Shown: positions 44,909-56,929 of the stretch, piece after piece
Position numbering within the stretch: the stretch's first letter is position 1
Layout of the letters: every line of letters starts with the position of its first letter
Origin: Adiantum capillus-veneris
Lineage: Eukaryota > Streptophyta > Polypodiopsida > Polypodiales > Pteridaceae
Reading direction: 5' to 3'
Length of the DNA stretch: 64,000 bases
Assembly: GCA_014529385.2 (NCBI GenBank)
Contig: CM043963.1
Coordinates: 77,799,412 to 77,863,411 of the forward strand
The notes under the pieces: generated by a model
Told to the model about the DNA's origin: nothing
Database searches by the model: none
Seen by the model: only the letters and a program-made list of their open reading frames with translations
Made by a program: the position numbers and the translations under genes

Positions 44909-45510
44909 CAGGACTATTCTAGCATGACATGGGAGACGCCCAGTACGACTATTTACAGAGGCGGACATTGACGAAGTTCTTTAGCGACCGATGCAGTACT
45001 TTCTCGGACAACGCCCGATGCCGAGCACCCTCGGGCACTAATGACGATGGTGATTTTAGTCTTTCACTTTACTTCACTTCATTTTTATTTTTGTACCCAG
45101 ACATTGGATTAGATCCACCAAGATTGCATCAATTTGGTCTCATAGATCATTTTGGCCTTTTGAAGACGTTTAATATAACATTTCATCTCTCTCTCTCTCT
45201 CACCTCTATCTTAGAGTGAAGGCAGATCAATGGACTAGATACAAATAAGGAGAGAGCTCCCCACCCTCTACTTATAGAGGATGAACCAGTTGCCCAACTG
45301 CCCCTCTTATCACCCACGATCCAAAAATGTTAACATATGAGGGGTCACCTAACCTAAAATAGGGCACCCGACATTGGACCAAATAGGTCGAATTGGACCA
45401 AATCTGGGACATGCCCAAGACCTCAAAAGAGACTAGCTTCACCAAGCTGGGCACAACCACAAAGAAGCAAGCCCTCACTCCCTAGCTCCAGGCATGAATC
45501 CAAGGATGAC
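44909..45510 (-). repeat. Related LTR-like fragment
   Basis: GCTGGGCACAACCACAAA-GAAGC--GCCCTCACTCCCTAGC at about 45449-45490 resembles a block inside the preceding LTR (44813-44862). It has a CT tract at 45187-45201. The limits are unclear, and the segment may be a diverged LTR of the same superfamily. Confidence 0.4.
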
Positions 45511-45969
45511 CCCACCAAACATAAACCTATGAGATGACCCTTGGGTTACCTTAAGTTTCGCATTCCCCCAACTTAGTCAAAATTTGTGCAATGTGCACAC
45601 ATAGTGTAGGGGTAACCATCACCCCTTCTATGCAAGACCTAAAAAGATGACTCGGTCATATCCTAATCTACATGCTGGTGTTGTCAATTGCCTAGCATAA
45701 TTGTCATCATATTTTGTACAAACCATTTATGCAAAGAAACAAAATCTAATTGAATGGACTCACCTGGGCATGCAACCTTGCTAACACGCTCACAAAATTG
45801 CCGATACAAAATTCCCTAGGCTCTAGGGACATTGTTTTGCTGTAGAAGTAGGTTTAGTATGTCCACATTACACGGTGCAAGTGAGCACATGATCTTCAAA
45901 CATAGATCATTGAAGCAAGCATGGCAAAACAACATGATAATAAGTCACAGAACATGAGAAATCAAAGCC

Positions 45970-47434
45970 TTAGTCCATTTCATCCAAAATATTTAGAGCC
46001 CGAAATCTATGAATCATTTCAACTCTCTTGTTCACGCCTCTAGACACTTCCTTAATTTCCTGTCTTGTCATGAGCCTAACCTTCTTGCCCTTCTTGTCTT
46101 CGCATTCCAGATCTCTTCCATACTTCTTTACAATTTCTCTAGGATTGCATTTGTATTTTTTTGCAAGCGTGCCAATTGCTGACCACCTAGTCAAACAATA
46201 AAACCCATCATAATCTTTAAGCCTGAAAAGAACAATATCTTTAATTAAAAAATCATGAATATTGAAATAAAAAAGTAGCTTGGATCCCGATTCCACGTCT
46301 CAAAAAGGACTTGACAATGCCTTTTTGTTTAGGGGAATGAGAGTGCACCCAATTCAACAGAGACAATTTCTGCACTAAACAGAAGCCTTGCACAATGCGT
46401 TTCAGTTTCATGTCGCAGTGATAAAAAAACACGACATTAGTCGGACAGGCACAAAAGGACAAGTCAATAAATTACCTCAAGGGTGACGTCAACAACTAAT
46501 GCAACCTAAAGGACACACAAAGGGAAGAAAGGACCAACCTGATGTGATACTCCACAATAGCCTTGACCTCCTTAAGGTTATGACAGATTTTGAAAAACTG
46601 CAACAACTCAATGCTGCAATAGTAGTACCACCCAACAATCTGAGCATCTGACTTCTTCACCAATTTAGGAACAGGCATGGGCCTTTTCCGTTTCGAGGAA
46701 ACAAGGCCACTTTGGTTGAGCCTTTGGTATATTTCATCTTTTGGAGCTATAATGTGAATGGGTTTAAATTTCAGCTTTCCTTTTTCTGTGAAGTAGTAAA
46801 GCTCCTCATCAGCATTATCACCAAGGTTTGGAGGGTCAAAAAGCAAGACATTTTTGCGTGCTGTCTTGCTAGTAGAAGTATCACAAGTCTCTCCAGTAGT
46901 TGCTGTCCTCTCACCATCTGCATCACCAACATGAAAATCATCCATAAACTTGTCGCTTTGGTGAGCTGCAGAGTCCTCGTTGTCAACAGAATTGTCCTGT
47001 TCATTATCCAATGCATTTAGCTCATCTTCATCATCCACAATGTCTAGTTCACCATCATCAGCTCCCTCAAATTCATAGCTCTCTTCATCCTCATCATCAT
47101 CGACAACATGCTGATCGATTTCGTCTTCTTCTGCTACACGGGAGGCACTTTCCCTTGGGCGAGAGCGACGAGGGCGGGGCTTGGAAGGAGGGCGAGATAT
47201 GTATTCAGGCCGTGTTGTGCGTGCCCAATCTCTGAATTTGTAGCAGAAAGCGATACGGAGATCATCACGTGTGGATTGCTCATCATCGGCAAGAGTTCCT
47301 TGCTCTTCTGGCGATGGTGGGGATGCCTGCTGTTGAGGTTCAAAAAGGCCAAGGTATGCGGGGTCTCGTGCATAATTCAAGCGCACACACTTAGAATGCA
47401 ACTGTCTTCTGCCTAAGCGCAAGCAGGCCAACAT
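45970..47434 (-). CDS. Nuclear group II intron maturase, C-terminal part with domain X (two exons)
   Basis: Exon a (47434-46539) and exon b (46186-45970) join in frame to ~370 residues. The end carries the maturase domain X: PVPKLVKKSDAQIVGWYYYC, LQFFKICHNLKEVKAIVEYH, then across the intron RWSAIGTLAKKYKC and REIVKKYGRDLE, matching the pattern of plant nuclear maturases (nMAT), which are imported into mitochondria or plastids to help splice group II introns. Before it lie an Asp/Glu-rich linker (residues ~100-180) and a basic Pro/Arg patch. The reverse-transcriptase part typical of nMATs is not in view. The frame stays open upstream of Met (to ~47600, Cys-rich), and GAATGCAG at about 47516 could be an acceptor, so more 5' exons may exist to the right. 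I see no disabling change in domain X. Confidence 0.75.
46187..46538 (-). other. Spliceosomal intron in the maturase gene (352 bp)
   Basis: On the minus strand the donor is CATCAG|GTTGGT and the acceptor GACTAG|GTGG. The phase-2 junction rebuilds an Arg codon at the conserved R-W/S of domain X, and no frame change is needed. Confidence 0.8.
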
Positions 47435-47609
47435 CACTGCCCATTTCCATGGTCCGAAATGGGACGAGGCGCTCTCATTTTGTTGGCACTGCGGGAGGCA
47501 TGTGTTATTGGAACTGCATTCAGCAAAGTAGTGAAAAATGTATGTGCCACTGCAACACTTCTCAAATAAAAAGCGATTGATAATTTTTATTAATTGATGC
47601 TATTAATTA

Positions 47610-49089
47610 TGTCTAAAATATTTATGAATGGGAGAGGAAAGGGAGCATGTGTGCGAGAGAGAGAGAGAGAGAGTTTTCATCAACAAGTGTGAGATTTTTC
47701 CACCTAATGGTGTGGTTGGAGTAGCGATCATCGCGATACTTTGCAAAATATCGCGAGCAAGCTTATAGTTTTATCAAGCTCAATGTTTGTAATTGTTCCA
47801 TCTTTATGTTTCAAAAGAAGAAAACATGCAAGTTTTCTTACATGGGAGAGTTTGCACAATCCTCCCCAAATTATCATAATATGTGAGAGCATGCCATCCC
47901 CACGATAGCGTACAATTTTTTACATATTCATTCTCTGTATTCTCAACGTCAAAAAATCAAAAGATAGTAGTACTTACTCATCCGTAATCAACGCACTCCA
48001 AGAAATAAAATTTTGCACAAAAAACTCATTAAGGACTTTTTTGTTGGCTTCCTGATATCTTCTCAAAACTTAAACACAATTTCAATTCATTAAATCAAAA
48101 TAGATTCAGCAAAACAATTGATTGAATAATCGTAAATATAAACATGAACAAAAACCAAAACACGACACCATATTGGGTGTCAACCATCCCCTCAATCAAT
48201 ATAATTGATTTACCTTTTGCCTCTTTATTTATATCATGGAGCATGAATTACAATAAGATAAATATATGAAAGATAAGAGAACATGAGGACATAATCAAGA
48301 GAGTGTATGTCATGATTAAGAGAGAAAATTAGCATAAAAGGGGTAAAAAAGTATCTTCAACAACTTAACTCTAATGGAGATTTTGATGGGTCCATTAGCT
48401 TCGAAAGGGACGTAAAACTCTATCTCACATGATGAGGGTACTCCCACAACACTTGTCTTCTTCGTGGAGGGTCAAGAAGACGATTCCTTCTGAGAAAGTG
48501 CGGTACGCGCATGATACGATTTTAAAATCCTTTTTCTTTCTTTATCATTTGCATGCATGTACCCAAAATAGAAGTGGTTGCTTTTCACTTAAACTCTCAA
48601 AACTTAGTACGTAAAGTCCAAAGTTCTATTACATTGCTTCTTTTCAATGGTTTTTTAGAATAAAACATAAGAAAATTTGATAAATTGTCCAAAAGTAGTA
48701 CTACTGATAACATTCCTTCCCCTTCCCAATAGGGAAGTAATTGATCTCATTTGCAAAAGTAGAAAAAATTAAGAATCTATTTAAAATGGTGATTTTCCAA
48801 TGGATGAATAAGGAGTGTTGTTGTATGCAAATTGAAGCAAGTGGATGTATGTATCTCAAGTTCCTAATGTTTCATGAGTGTATGTTCTTAAAAGATTTAG
48901 AATAGTGCTATTGGTCGCTCCTATTTATTGTCCATTAGATTCCGTATGAAATGCAAAAGTGAAGTCTATTTGAGTGCTCAAATTTATGAAAAGTGTCAGC
49001 CAAAATCATTCCAAAAACGTATATTTTGGTCATATATAATAGATTTAAGCATTTCATATATAATAAAAATATGCTTAAGAAACTATAGA
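47610..49089. other. AT-rich region, no gene recognised
   Basis: Includes a short GA tract at 47657-47674. If the maturase has more upstream exons, part of this may be intron; the minus-strand Ty3 remnant starts to be recognisable only at ~49090. Confidence 0.45.
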
Positions 49090-50527
49090 GCCGCTTGCTT
49101 AGCTAAGAGGGTGTTCATACAAGGTAGAAAATAAACATATTTGCTAAATCTATCTACAATGATCCAAATCATATCGTTTTGTGCATAATTGAGTGGTAAG
49201 CCAATGATAAAAAAATCCATAGAAATGTGTTGCTAAGGAGAGTCAAGAATAAGTGAAGGCATCAACAAACCTATTGCTTACCATAATGATGCTAGATTTG
49301 TTGACATACAAAACATTGTGCAACATATATAACAATATATTTCAAAGGTAGGGTAGATAAAATTGAGAATCGACTTTGTCAATAGTTGTGGCAATCCCAC
49401 GGTGGTCTATATAAAGTGGTTCATGGCAATTTTTAATGACAAGTTGACGAAATACAATGGTTACTCATAATCGCTTTTCAAACAATAATACCCAACATAA
49501 AAGGAGTATTGTGCATGAACAAAAGATGGGCGATTACAAAAGTAAGCATAAATATCAGCAAAGTCAGAATCATGAGCACCATTTAAAAAAAAAATCAACA
49601 AATACAATAACTAATTTATTATTTGATGGCATGTAATCTAGTGCATGTGTAGCCTTATTTTCATATTCTCGTTGAAATTGAATGAGTGGATGAAAACTTT
49701 GAATAAATGATTCTCACTTTATATGACGATCAGAGATAGTTGGTTGTGAAAATAACTGAGGAATTCTTCATTGTCATTTTTAATCCAAAAATCATATCCC
49801 ATTAAGTAATGTTTTCACAATTTCAAAGCATACATAATAGCTAGCAATTCTTTGTTATAAGTGTTAAAATTGAGCTCATCGGGTTCAACTTTAAACTTGC
49901 ATATGCAATGGGATAATTATTTTGCGTTAATACAACACCAATTTCATGCCCACTAGCATCAATCATAACCAAAAAGAAGGGTCTTGTAAAATCCAAAATG
50001 TGTAAGATAGGGATATGTGTGAGTGCATATTTGAGTGTTTCAAAAGATTTTAGATGTTGGTCATTCCAAGTGAAAGATGTGTTCTTTTTCAAAAAGTTTG
50101 TGAGTGGTAAAGCCACGTATCACAAATTTTGAATGAATTTTCTAATGATAACTACACAAACCAAGAAGAGAATTGAAGAGATTGAGGTCTAAGCCATTCT
50201 TTGATGCATTTAGTCTTCTTAAGATTCACACCAATTTCTTCGCCAGAGATAATGTGACCTAAGTATTCAATTTCAATTTTGAAGAACGAGTTTTTTTAAG
50301 GATTCATTTTCACAAAACAATTAAAAAACCAAATTCAAATTGCATAATGGTCTTTTTTATTCTTCAAATCTCATTATGATCTTTTGTATTCTTACTAAGA
50401 AACAAAATCATCAAAGAAAACCAGAACACAATCTTGATGCTTAAAAAGTATGAGATTTATAAAAATGTAGCATATGCATTTGTTAAACTAAAAGGTAATA
50501 TAAAGAATTCATAATGACCCAATGGTG
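49090..50527 (-). pseudogene. Ty3/gypsy pol, 3' half (RT end, RNase H, integrase)
   Basis: Read from right to left: an RT segment (50527-50400) with HYEFFILPFSLTNAYATF and FFDDFVS; an RNase H segment (50116-49841) with LPLTNFLKKNTSFTW, FLVMIDASGHEIGVVLTQ and PIAYASLKL; and an integrase core (about 49230-49110) with GLPLNYAQNDMIWIIVDRFSK. Frames change several times, so it is dead. It is the continuation of the reverse transcriptase that starts at 62415; the two halves are separated by the copia element inserted with a TTCAA duplication. No 3' LTR was recognised further left. Confidence 0.85.
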
Positions 50528-50532
50528 TTCAA

Positions 50533-50732
50533 TGTTACCATACATATGTGGTAGTGATGTGTGTGAACACACTTAGGACCGCTAGGACATTTTTTCCCTC
50601 ACTAGGAGGTTATTTTCCCCATGCATTGTATATACGTCCATCATTCTATGACTAACTTATCTTTCATTTGTGCACTAAGCAATATACTCTCTGTTGTGTG
50701 CCTTGTCTCTCTCCCTATTCACATGGGTGTGT
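50533..50732 (+). repeat. 5' LTR of the copia element, 3' end replaced
   Basis: About 85-90% identical to 61859-62087 for the first ~170 bp; similarity ends near 50732, where foreign sequence begins and the LTR end and primer site are missing. Confidence 0.85.
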
Positions 50733-50919
50733 TTAGATTTTTTTACATCTAATCTCACCATGACCTGATCTGCAACACTTGCATCCTATGGATAAGGTTT
50801 TACCTTATACATATGGATGGGGGGTTTTCCACACAACCTTATTTTAAAAACCTTTTGGTTTGGTTGGTTTAAAAGATGGAATAACCTACCAAGTTTCCTT
50901 TTTCCTTGCTTTCTACAGA

Positions 50920-52143
50920 TGATCGTTGCACCTGCTAGGCTCGATCTCTCTACTCTACCCTTTTCCCCAGTATCCCTTCTAGTGATCAAAATGATCACTG
51001 ATCCTGCTGGTGTTGCCCTTCTGAACCAATACTCAAAAGTTTCACAGAACTCCTCTCATGACACTATCATGAATCTCTTGACCTTTAATGACTGGGTCTT
51101 AGTCCTAGCCAACCTGGATACTAACTCAAAAGATGGGCTACTTCATCTATAGAATCTGGTGGCCAACCTTGCTGTTATTGAGCTTAGTCATAAATCGGAC
51201 CTGCTGCAATTCTCGGCCAAAGGTGCAGAGCTATCTAACTTTATCAGGATGCAGTGCGGCCTAGCTTCTTGCTTTGCGACATTTAAATCCACTGATCTCT
51301 CCAAAGCTCCCAAAGGACTTTTTTGTAGGGATGATGCTGCCTTTGAAGCTGTTAAAGACTTTCAGAAGGTGCTTAGTTCATCAAGTGAGGTCTCCCTGCT
51401 ATAACTTTTTCCTAAAGTCTCTAAATGTTTTCCCTTTCTCCTTGCTAGGCAAATTGCTATTGAACGGATCGACCTTGACCATTGACTCTGGGACCTCCAG
51501 AATAAAGCCTTCATTGCTCCTATCTCCATTGAGACATGGGTCTTTCTTGCGGCACTTCCTGCCTCAACAAGTGAAGATTGTCGCCTCGAGATTCTCAAAG
51601 GAGTTCAGTTTCTAGACAAAGGAGATGTGCTTAAAGCACCCTTTTGCATGCACTTCCTTGATGCCCGGAGATGTCCAGTTTTTTCAGGCATCTATGTCAG
51701 GACTAAAGGCACTATGACTTTTTCTAAACAGAGCAATTAGTTTTACTTCGAGTCTATCTGGAATATATACAAGCCATACATTAAATGTGCCTGCAAAGCT
51801 GTAGATGTCAAGGCAGACTGTGAAAGCAACATCCTGTGGTTTGACCACGCCATCTGGTACCTTGTCAATCACCTTGAAGACATGTTCCCCTCTCATGCAG
51901 AGGAGCACTTCCTCCCTATGATCTGTTCCTGGCTTAGTGACAAGGCAAGCGAAGCAGTTCGAGCTCAGATTTCCTATCTCAATTTCAGAAACTTCATGTA
52001 TGAGGCTTTAAAGGAACTGAAATCTAAATCTCCTGGCCATTTAATTTCTAACCTCAGCTCTTCTAAGGGTATCAAGCATATCCTTCCCCTTCTTAAACCA
52101 TCTCTAGAGCTAGAAGACAACCAACTCTCAAAAGACCTTTACT
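50920..52143 (+). pseudogene. Upstream frame of the Penelope-like element (ORF1-like)
   Basis: A broken but clearly coding-like region. Phrases such as MIVAPARLDLSTLPFSPVSL, KSDLLQFSAKGAELSNFIRM, ETWVFLAALPASTSEDCRLE, and SHAEEHFLPMICSWLSDKAS are interrupted by stops at ~51150, ~51404, ~51484 and ~51738. The sequence just before several segments looks like a splice acceptor (TTTCTACAG at 50917, CTTGCTAG at ~51448). The protein family is unknown to me; position suggests an accessory ORF1 of the element. An Arg/Gly-rich tail (GRGKARSFTRGRGK) follows near 52203-52245. Confidence 0.45.
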
Positions 52144-52270
52144 AACTAGCTCTGCTTCTCATTCTATTAACTCCAGCTTCTACACCTAGCTCTTCTGATG
52201 GTCGTGGGAAAGCTAGAAGTTTTACTAGAGGGAGAGGGAAAAGCTTCCCTGTCAAGAAAATGTTTTACTC

Positions 52271-54272
52271 TTGACTGTACTGTTTTTATTTTTTCAGATT
52301 AATGTGACAATCTCTGGGAAGGTCTTTTTGCGGAAGGAAAACAACCGAGCAAAGGATATTGTGCATTGTCATTTTACAAACCGCCTATTTAATTTCTTTA
52401 CTCCAAAATATTTTTTTCATCAAGCATTCATCAGAGTTTTTGGTCATCATGACAGGCTTGATGATTTAACAATTGGTTGGAATTTTGATCCACCAATTAA
52501 GAATTTCATATACTCAACCGACTTCCTTACTTCTGATAAAGAGTTAAAGTGTAAGTGCTCCCTTTTTAATGATTATTGTAAGGATTTCGGTGATCTTGGA
52601 CAGCATGTCTGTACTACTGATTTGACACTAATTAATGAAAGGCAAGTAAGGGAATTGATTGAGAACGGTCTCAACCACATTCCACTTCAACCCCTTAACC
52701 CTCCACTGGCATTAGCCGCACTATTGAATTGTCTGGCCAACATAGCCACGACTCTGGGGCTAGACAGCTTACAACTTGCTAAGCTGTCTGATGCTCGTGT
52801 CTCACAATTTCATAACTGTTGCAACACATTCCCACCGGAATGGATTAGTCATGATACAACTTGGCTTATATCTCTACTTGCACGTCTACTATCCAAACTT
52901 AAGCAAGACTGGTTTGTGGTAGGGCTGGACAAAGCTCCACACATACCTACTCTCATATGTAAACATGTAGCAAAAACAATTGCCATTGCTCGGCTCAATG
53001 GCAATGAGTTCACCCTCTCTGAGATGAAACCAAATGAAACCTTACCGTTCCTTGAAAGTTCCTTAGCTTTTTTTAAACTTGAAGCTCACAGCAACAAGCT
53101 TCCTATCTTGTTCCCCACTTACAAAAGTCACAAGCATAAATTCAGATGGATATATGATGCTTCGAACTGTATCATGCTTCAAGCCACTGAAGTTATTACC
53201 TCTTGTCTTAACCTGATTCTCACGGATTTTAATCTAATTTGCAAAGAGAAATTTTCTATTGTTAAAACATTCAGAGGCATTGAAGTCAACCACTTCTGGT
53301 TGGTTCAGAATGCGACAGAAGTCTTTCTTAATCTACCTCAGAATATTTTCTCTATCTTCACAGCAGATATCACCCAGTGCTATGAGAACATTTCACTGTT
53401 TGAGGCCTCTGGGATTCTGTCTGTCCTTCAACAGACCTATAGGATGGTCTTTAAAAGAAGAAACAATCTGGGATACCATACCATTTCTTTGGTAAGGAGT
53501 CCTAGATGGGTAAAAAATACCAAGAAAGGACCACCTACTTACTATAAGTATCTCGATCTACTAAATCTGATTGAATGGTTGTTTATGAACTGCTTCATAT
53601 TCAGCTTGGAGATAAATGCTACAGGCAGATTCATGGAATTCCAATGGGTTTTTCCTGTTCTCCTGTTTTATGCAATCTCTACCTAGCCTTCTTTGAATTC
53701 AAATGGATTCAAAAACAACTAGAAACGCCACAAATTTTTCTTGATCTGGCATCATTTAACCACACTTACAGATATATGGATGATATTTTGAGCCTAAACA
53801 ATCCTATTTTCATAATTGTTTACCGTTCATATATCCATAAAATTTACTGATTCAACCTACCTCTTTGGAATATCTGGAGTTAGATGGCAACCAGATTGTT
53901 ACTAAAACAACCTTTCTGAATATTGAAATTTCACATCTATCCCCTTTGACAGGTCTCTTTGTCACTGAATTCTCTTGGAAAAGGGCTGCCCTTAGTCTAG
54001 GACAGATTGAATATGTCAAAAAGAAGAGTAATAAACCCCTCAAGGTGGCCATAAAAACTTGTCTTGGTATGGTTTATCTTATTATGTACTCTTCCTCTGA
54101 TACTCTTATTGCCTTCTATGCAATTTTCCATATGATAAAGAAATATAGAGCCAATGGGTTTACTCTGAAGAAAATGCACAATACTATCGAGCAGTTCATC
54201 TCAAAACACTCTTGGTTACTTTCCCGAGCCAATAAAGAACATGGCATTGAACTTATAAACCTTATACACTAA
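52271..54272 (+). pseudogene. Penelope-like reverse transcriptase
   Basis: Main frame of 471 residues plus two continuations (53575-53850, 53865-54272) after frameshifts. Residues ~90-135 have CKCSLF--YC and GQHVCTTDLTLI---Q-REL, ~213-232 FVVGLDKAPHIPTLICKHV, ~281-300 FPTYKSHKHKFRW (RT1/2), ~362-371 FTADITQCYE (RT3, catalytic Asp), then LGDKCYRQIHGIPMGFSCSP (RT4), YRYMDDILSLNN (RT5, YxDD-type) and FLNIEIS (RT6/7). The DKA block before the palm, the G-I-P-M-G-x-S-C-x-P motif and R-Y-x-D-D-I-L are typical of Penelope-like and related endonuclease-variable elements, not of LTR elements or LINEs. The acceptor-like TTTTTTCAG just before INVTISGK (52298) suggests an intron, as known in some Penelope elements. 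Confidence 0.7.
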
Positions 54273-54283
54273 CTTAAGGAGTA

Positions 54284-54325
54284 GGGGAGGTCTTACCACT
54301 TGGTAGACCTCCCCTACCAAGTGGA
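54284..54325 (+). repeat. Hairpin after the Penelope-like RT
   Basis: GGGGAGGTCTTACCA is followed by its near-complement TGGTAGACCTCCCC; AAGTGGAAGACCTC then repeats part of it. It lies just past the RT stop and could mark the element's 3' end. Confidence 0.6.
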
Positions 54326-54346
54326 AGACCTCTCCTGGGTAAAGGT

Positions 54347-54466
<120 letters not shown>

Positions 54467-54469
54467 GGT

Positions 54470-55080
54470 TCTTGACCTGGTTTACCTCTTCCTAAAATCA
54501 ACATTATCATCACTAGCCTCCTCTGATTTATCTATCCCCTTTTTTTACTCAAATTTGCCTTATATTAATGAAATATGGTATACTTGCATATTCCCCTCTC
54601 TTGGCTCAAACATGTCCTACACCAGGACCCCCTCAAAAACTAATCGATGGCCCTGATGGTTTTTAAGAAAAATTCTTTCTTTTTTCTAAAAAAAATAAGG
54701 GGGTTATTCCTTTACCTGGAGAATATCCTATAACTCCAGTGGGAACCTCCTCTTGAGTATTTAAAATAGGTAATGACTCATTACCTTGATATAGATGGAG
54801 AGTTTACTCCTCACTCCATTCTCTGCATGAAGGCGTGCCGATACTCAGAAGCAATCCTGTGGTGCAGACCGAGCCAACTAGGTAGCTTAATCTCTTATTT
54901 TTAGCATGTAGCATTTATCTTTGATAGGCGACGCTTCTGCAGAACTCTATTTTGGTAGAAAATGGGAGATGGCGCCTCATTAAACATCTCTCACTACACC
55001 AGTATATTGGTGGGGCCCGGGTATGGTAGCTGGCTCAGAACCACTGAAACTTATAATGGATGATGAACCTGGCACCCTAC
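54470..55080. other. No gene recognised
   Basis: Between the CT tract and a promoter-like segment; no coding or repeat signature seen. Confidence 0.45.
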
Positions 55081-55085
55081 CTCTT

Positions 55086-55229
55086 GTGTATAAAGTTGAT
55101 CTTTAAGCTCACTTAGTTCTCATTCAGCCCTACTTGTCTCCTTTTTTTCTGTTTTCTGTGAGAGAGGGTCATGTTCTTGCATCGAAACAATGGCTCCAAA
55201 CAAGAAGATTGCTGCCAAATCATCTGAGG
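55086..55229 (+). promoter_or_regulatory. Promoter-like segment with a first-exon-like frame
   Basis: A TATA-type box (TGTATAAAG, about 55087-55095) is followed ~95 bp later by a pyrimidine-rich leader and ATGGCTCCAAACAAGAAGAT (55191), which encodes MAPNKKIAAKSSE and then hits a donor-like GAG|GTATTT at 55229/55230. It looks like the start of a small basic protein gene with the rest missing or in later exons; I cannot name it. Downstream to ~56,560 the sequence has an intron-like T-rich texture. Confidence 0.35.
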
Positions 55230-55623
55230 TATTTGGGCAATCTTTTCAAAATACAAGCTTTGAAAGTATGGTGGTATGCTAAATCATAAATGTTTGGTTA
55301 AAATTATTCGTGGTCGATCTTGCAAAGGTGCACTGATTGGACATTTCATGCACAGAGATATATACATCTATGTAAATGGAAGATTGTTGGCTCCTTGATG
55401 GATATCTGGTCTTCCACATGGTTAATTATATTTGAATTCTGAGATGATTACTGGCTAAACATGGAAATTTGTTAGAATATGGGTTTGGTTTGCTGAACGT
55501 TTTAAGGAATGTTTGCCTATGTAATCTTCTATAAGCTATACTGTCCGTGACAGTATGTTTGTTTTCTAAAACAAACTTTTTGGTTACTTAGTTGGTTGTG
55601 CCCAAGATGTAGCGCATGACCAC

Positions 55624-55626
<3 letters not shown>

Positions 55627-55715
<89 letters not shown>
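55627..55715 (+). repeat. (GA)44 microsatellite
   Basis: Uninterrupted GA run of 89 bp. Confidence 0.98.
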
Positions 55716-55720
<5 letters not shown>

Positions 55721-56929
55721 CTGTTGGTTAACTTGAGCATTGGTTTTTTTTTTAAAAATCTGTTGCTAGTCCTTCTAAATGTCCTTTTGTGGCATGTAAC
55801 CTGGCAGCTGTTTGGCAGGTTTTTCCTTACACTGTAATAAGTTGAGCATTCTCTATTGCTCTTGGTTATACTGGCTTATTACTCTATGAATCGATGACAT
55901 TCTTCACCAGGGAAAAAGTGGCAGCCTTATGTTTCTTTTGCATCTTGATTTTGATGGACAGGCAATTATTGGTCCTTTCACTACTGATGCTTAGCCGAGT
56001 GCTTCTCACTGGGTTTTTCTAAATAGGCCTCTGGACAGGGATACCCGTTTACAGTTAGAGATTTGGTGTTTTAATTCAAGACAATAATGGTCTTTTTGCA
56101 GTAGAAACTAAGTTAACATTGTAAACTTTCTAAACTTTAGCTTGGCACTTATGGGTCTGTATTGAAGTACCCCGCCTGAATGCTTCTTACATGCATAATT
56201 TTTTGGATATTGGACAACTTAACTAAGGCACTCTGAACCAAAGGAGTATATAAACAGAAAACTTTTTTTACCTCTCTCTTTCTTTTAGGAACCAAGGTGA
56301 CATGGATGACAACTAGGGTCACCCATGTTACCTGTATGGCTGTCTGAGAACTAATGGCTGGATTGTTTTCTTACTGTGGATGCAGGTAAGGATGCCCTTT
56401 CCTTGGTTGCTGTTAGAAAGAGGATGTACATTTCAGAACACTACCTTTTTGCAGGGCCTTATTATTATTAAATGGCATGTAACTATGAGATGTATTTTAT
56501 TTTGATAGACTGTCAAGATAAATATATCATCTTTTGAACTATGTTTGCAGATTGAGGTTGTTGTATTTCGGTCTCATGTGATATGTTTGTTGTAAATTAA
56601 TTTAAACTCTCCCTCTCTTTGATACACCCCAAGAGGTTCATGGTCATATACTCCACCCCTCGGGCTTAACACTTTGCATATGGGATTTTTCATTCGCCAC
56701 ATGACGCTCACCAAGTTGTCGAGCCTTCCAAGGCTTACAAAACCTCCAACTTCCCCCCCCCCCCCCAACTTTGGAGATCTACCAAATTACACCCACATAC
56801 GTAATTGCCAGTCTATAAAATCTTGTTGAAAACCCGTCATGCTGGCTTCAATTCTCTTAGACCTCTCCATCCTCCGACCTTGCCATGAACTCCAACTGAT
56901 GCGTTGAAAACAATGAGAAATCATATGAA
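55716..56929. other. Intron-like or intergenic sequence, no gene recognised
   Basis: T-rich with several acceptor-like TGCAG words (about 56386, 56549) but no adjoining coding stretch I can identify; a C12 run lies near 56755-56766. Confidence 0.4.

Larger units (their letters stand above)
50733..54272 (+). mobile_element. Penelope-like reverse-transcriptase element
   Basis: Sits inside the copia element, replacing the end of its LTR and the start of gag. It has a decayed upstream frame (50920-52143) and a downstream reverse transcriptase (52271-54272) with Penelope-like motif order. I found no LTR, integrase or RNase H, and no GIY-YIG endonuclease after the RT. Target duplication and true ends are unknown. 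Confidence 0.65.
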
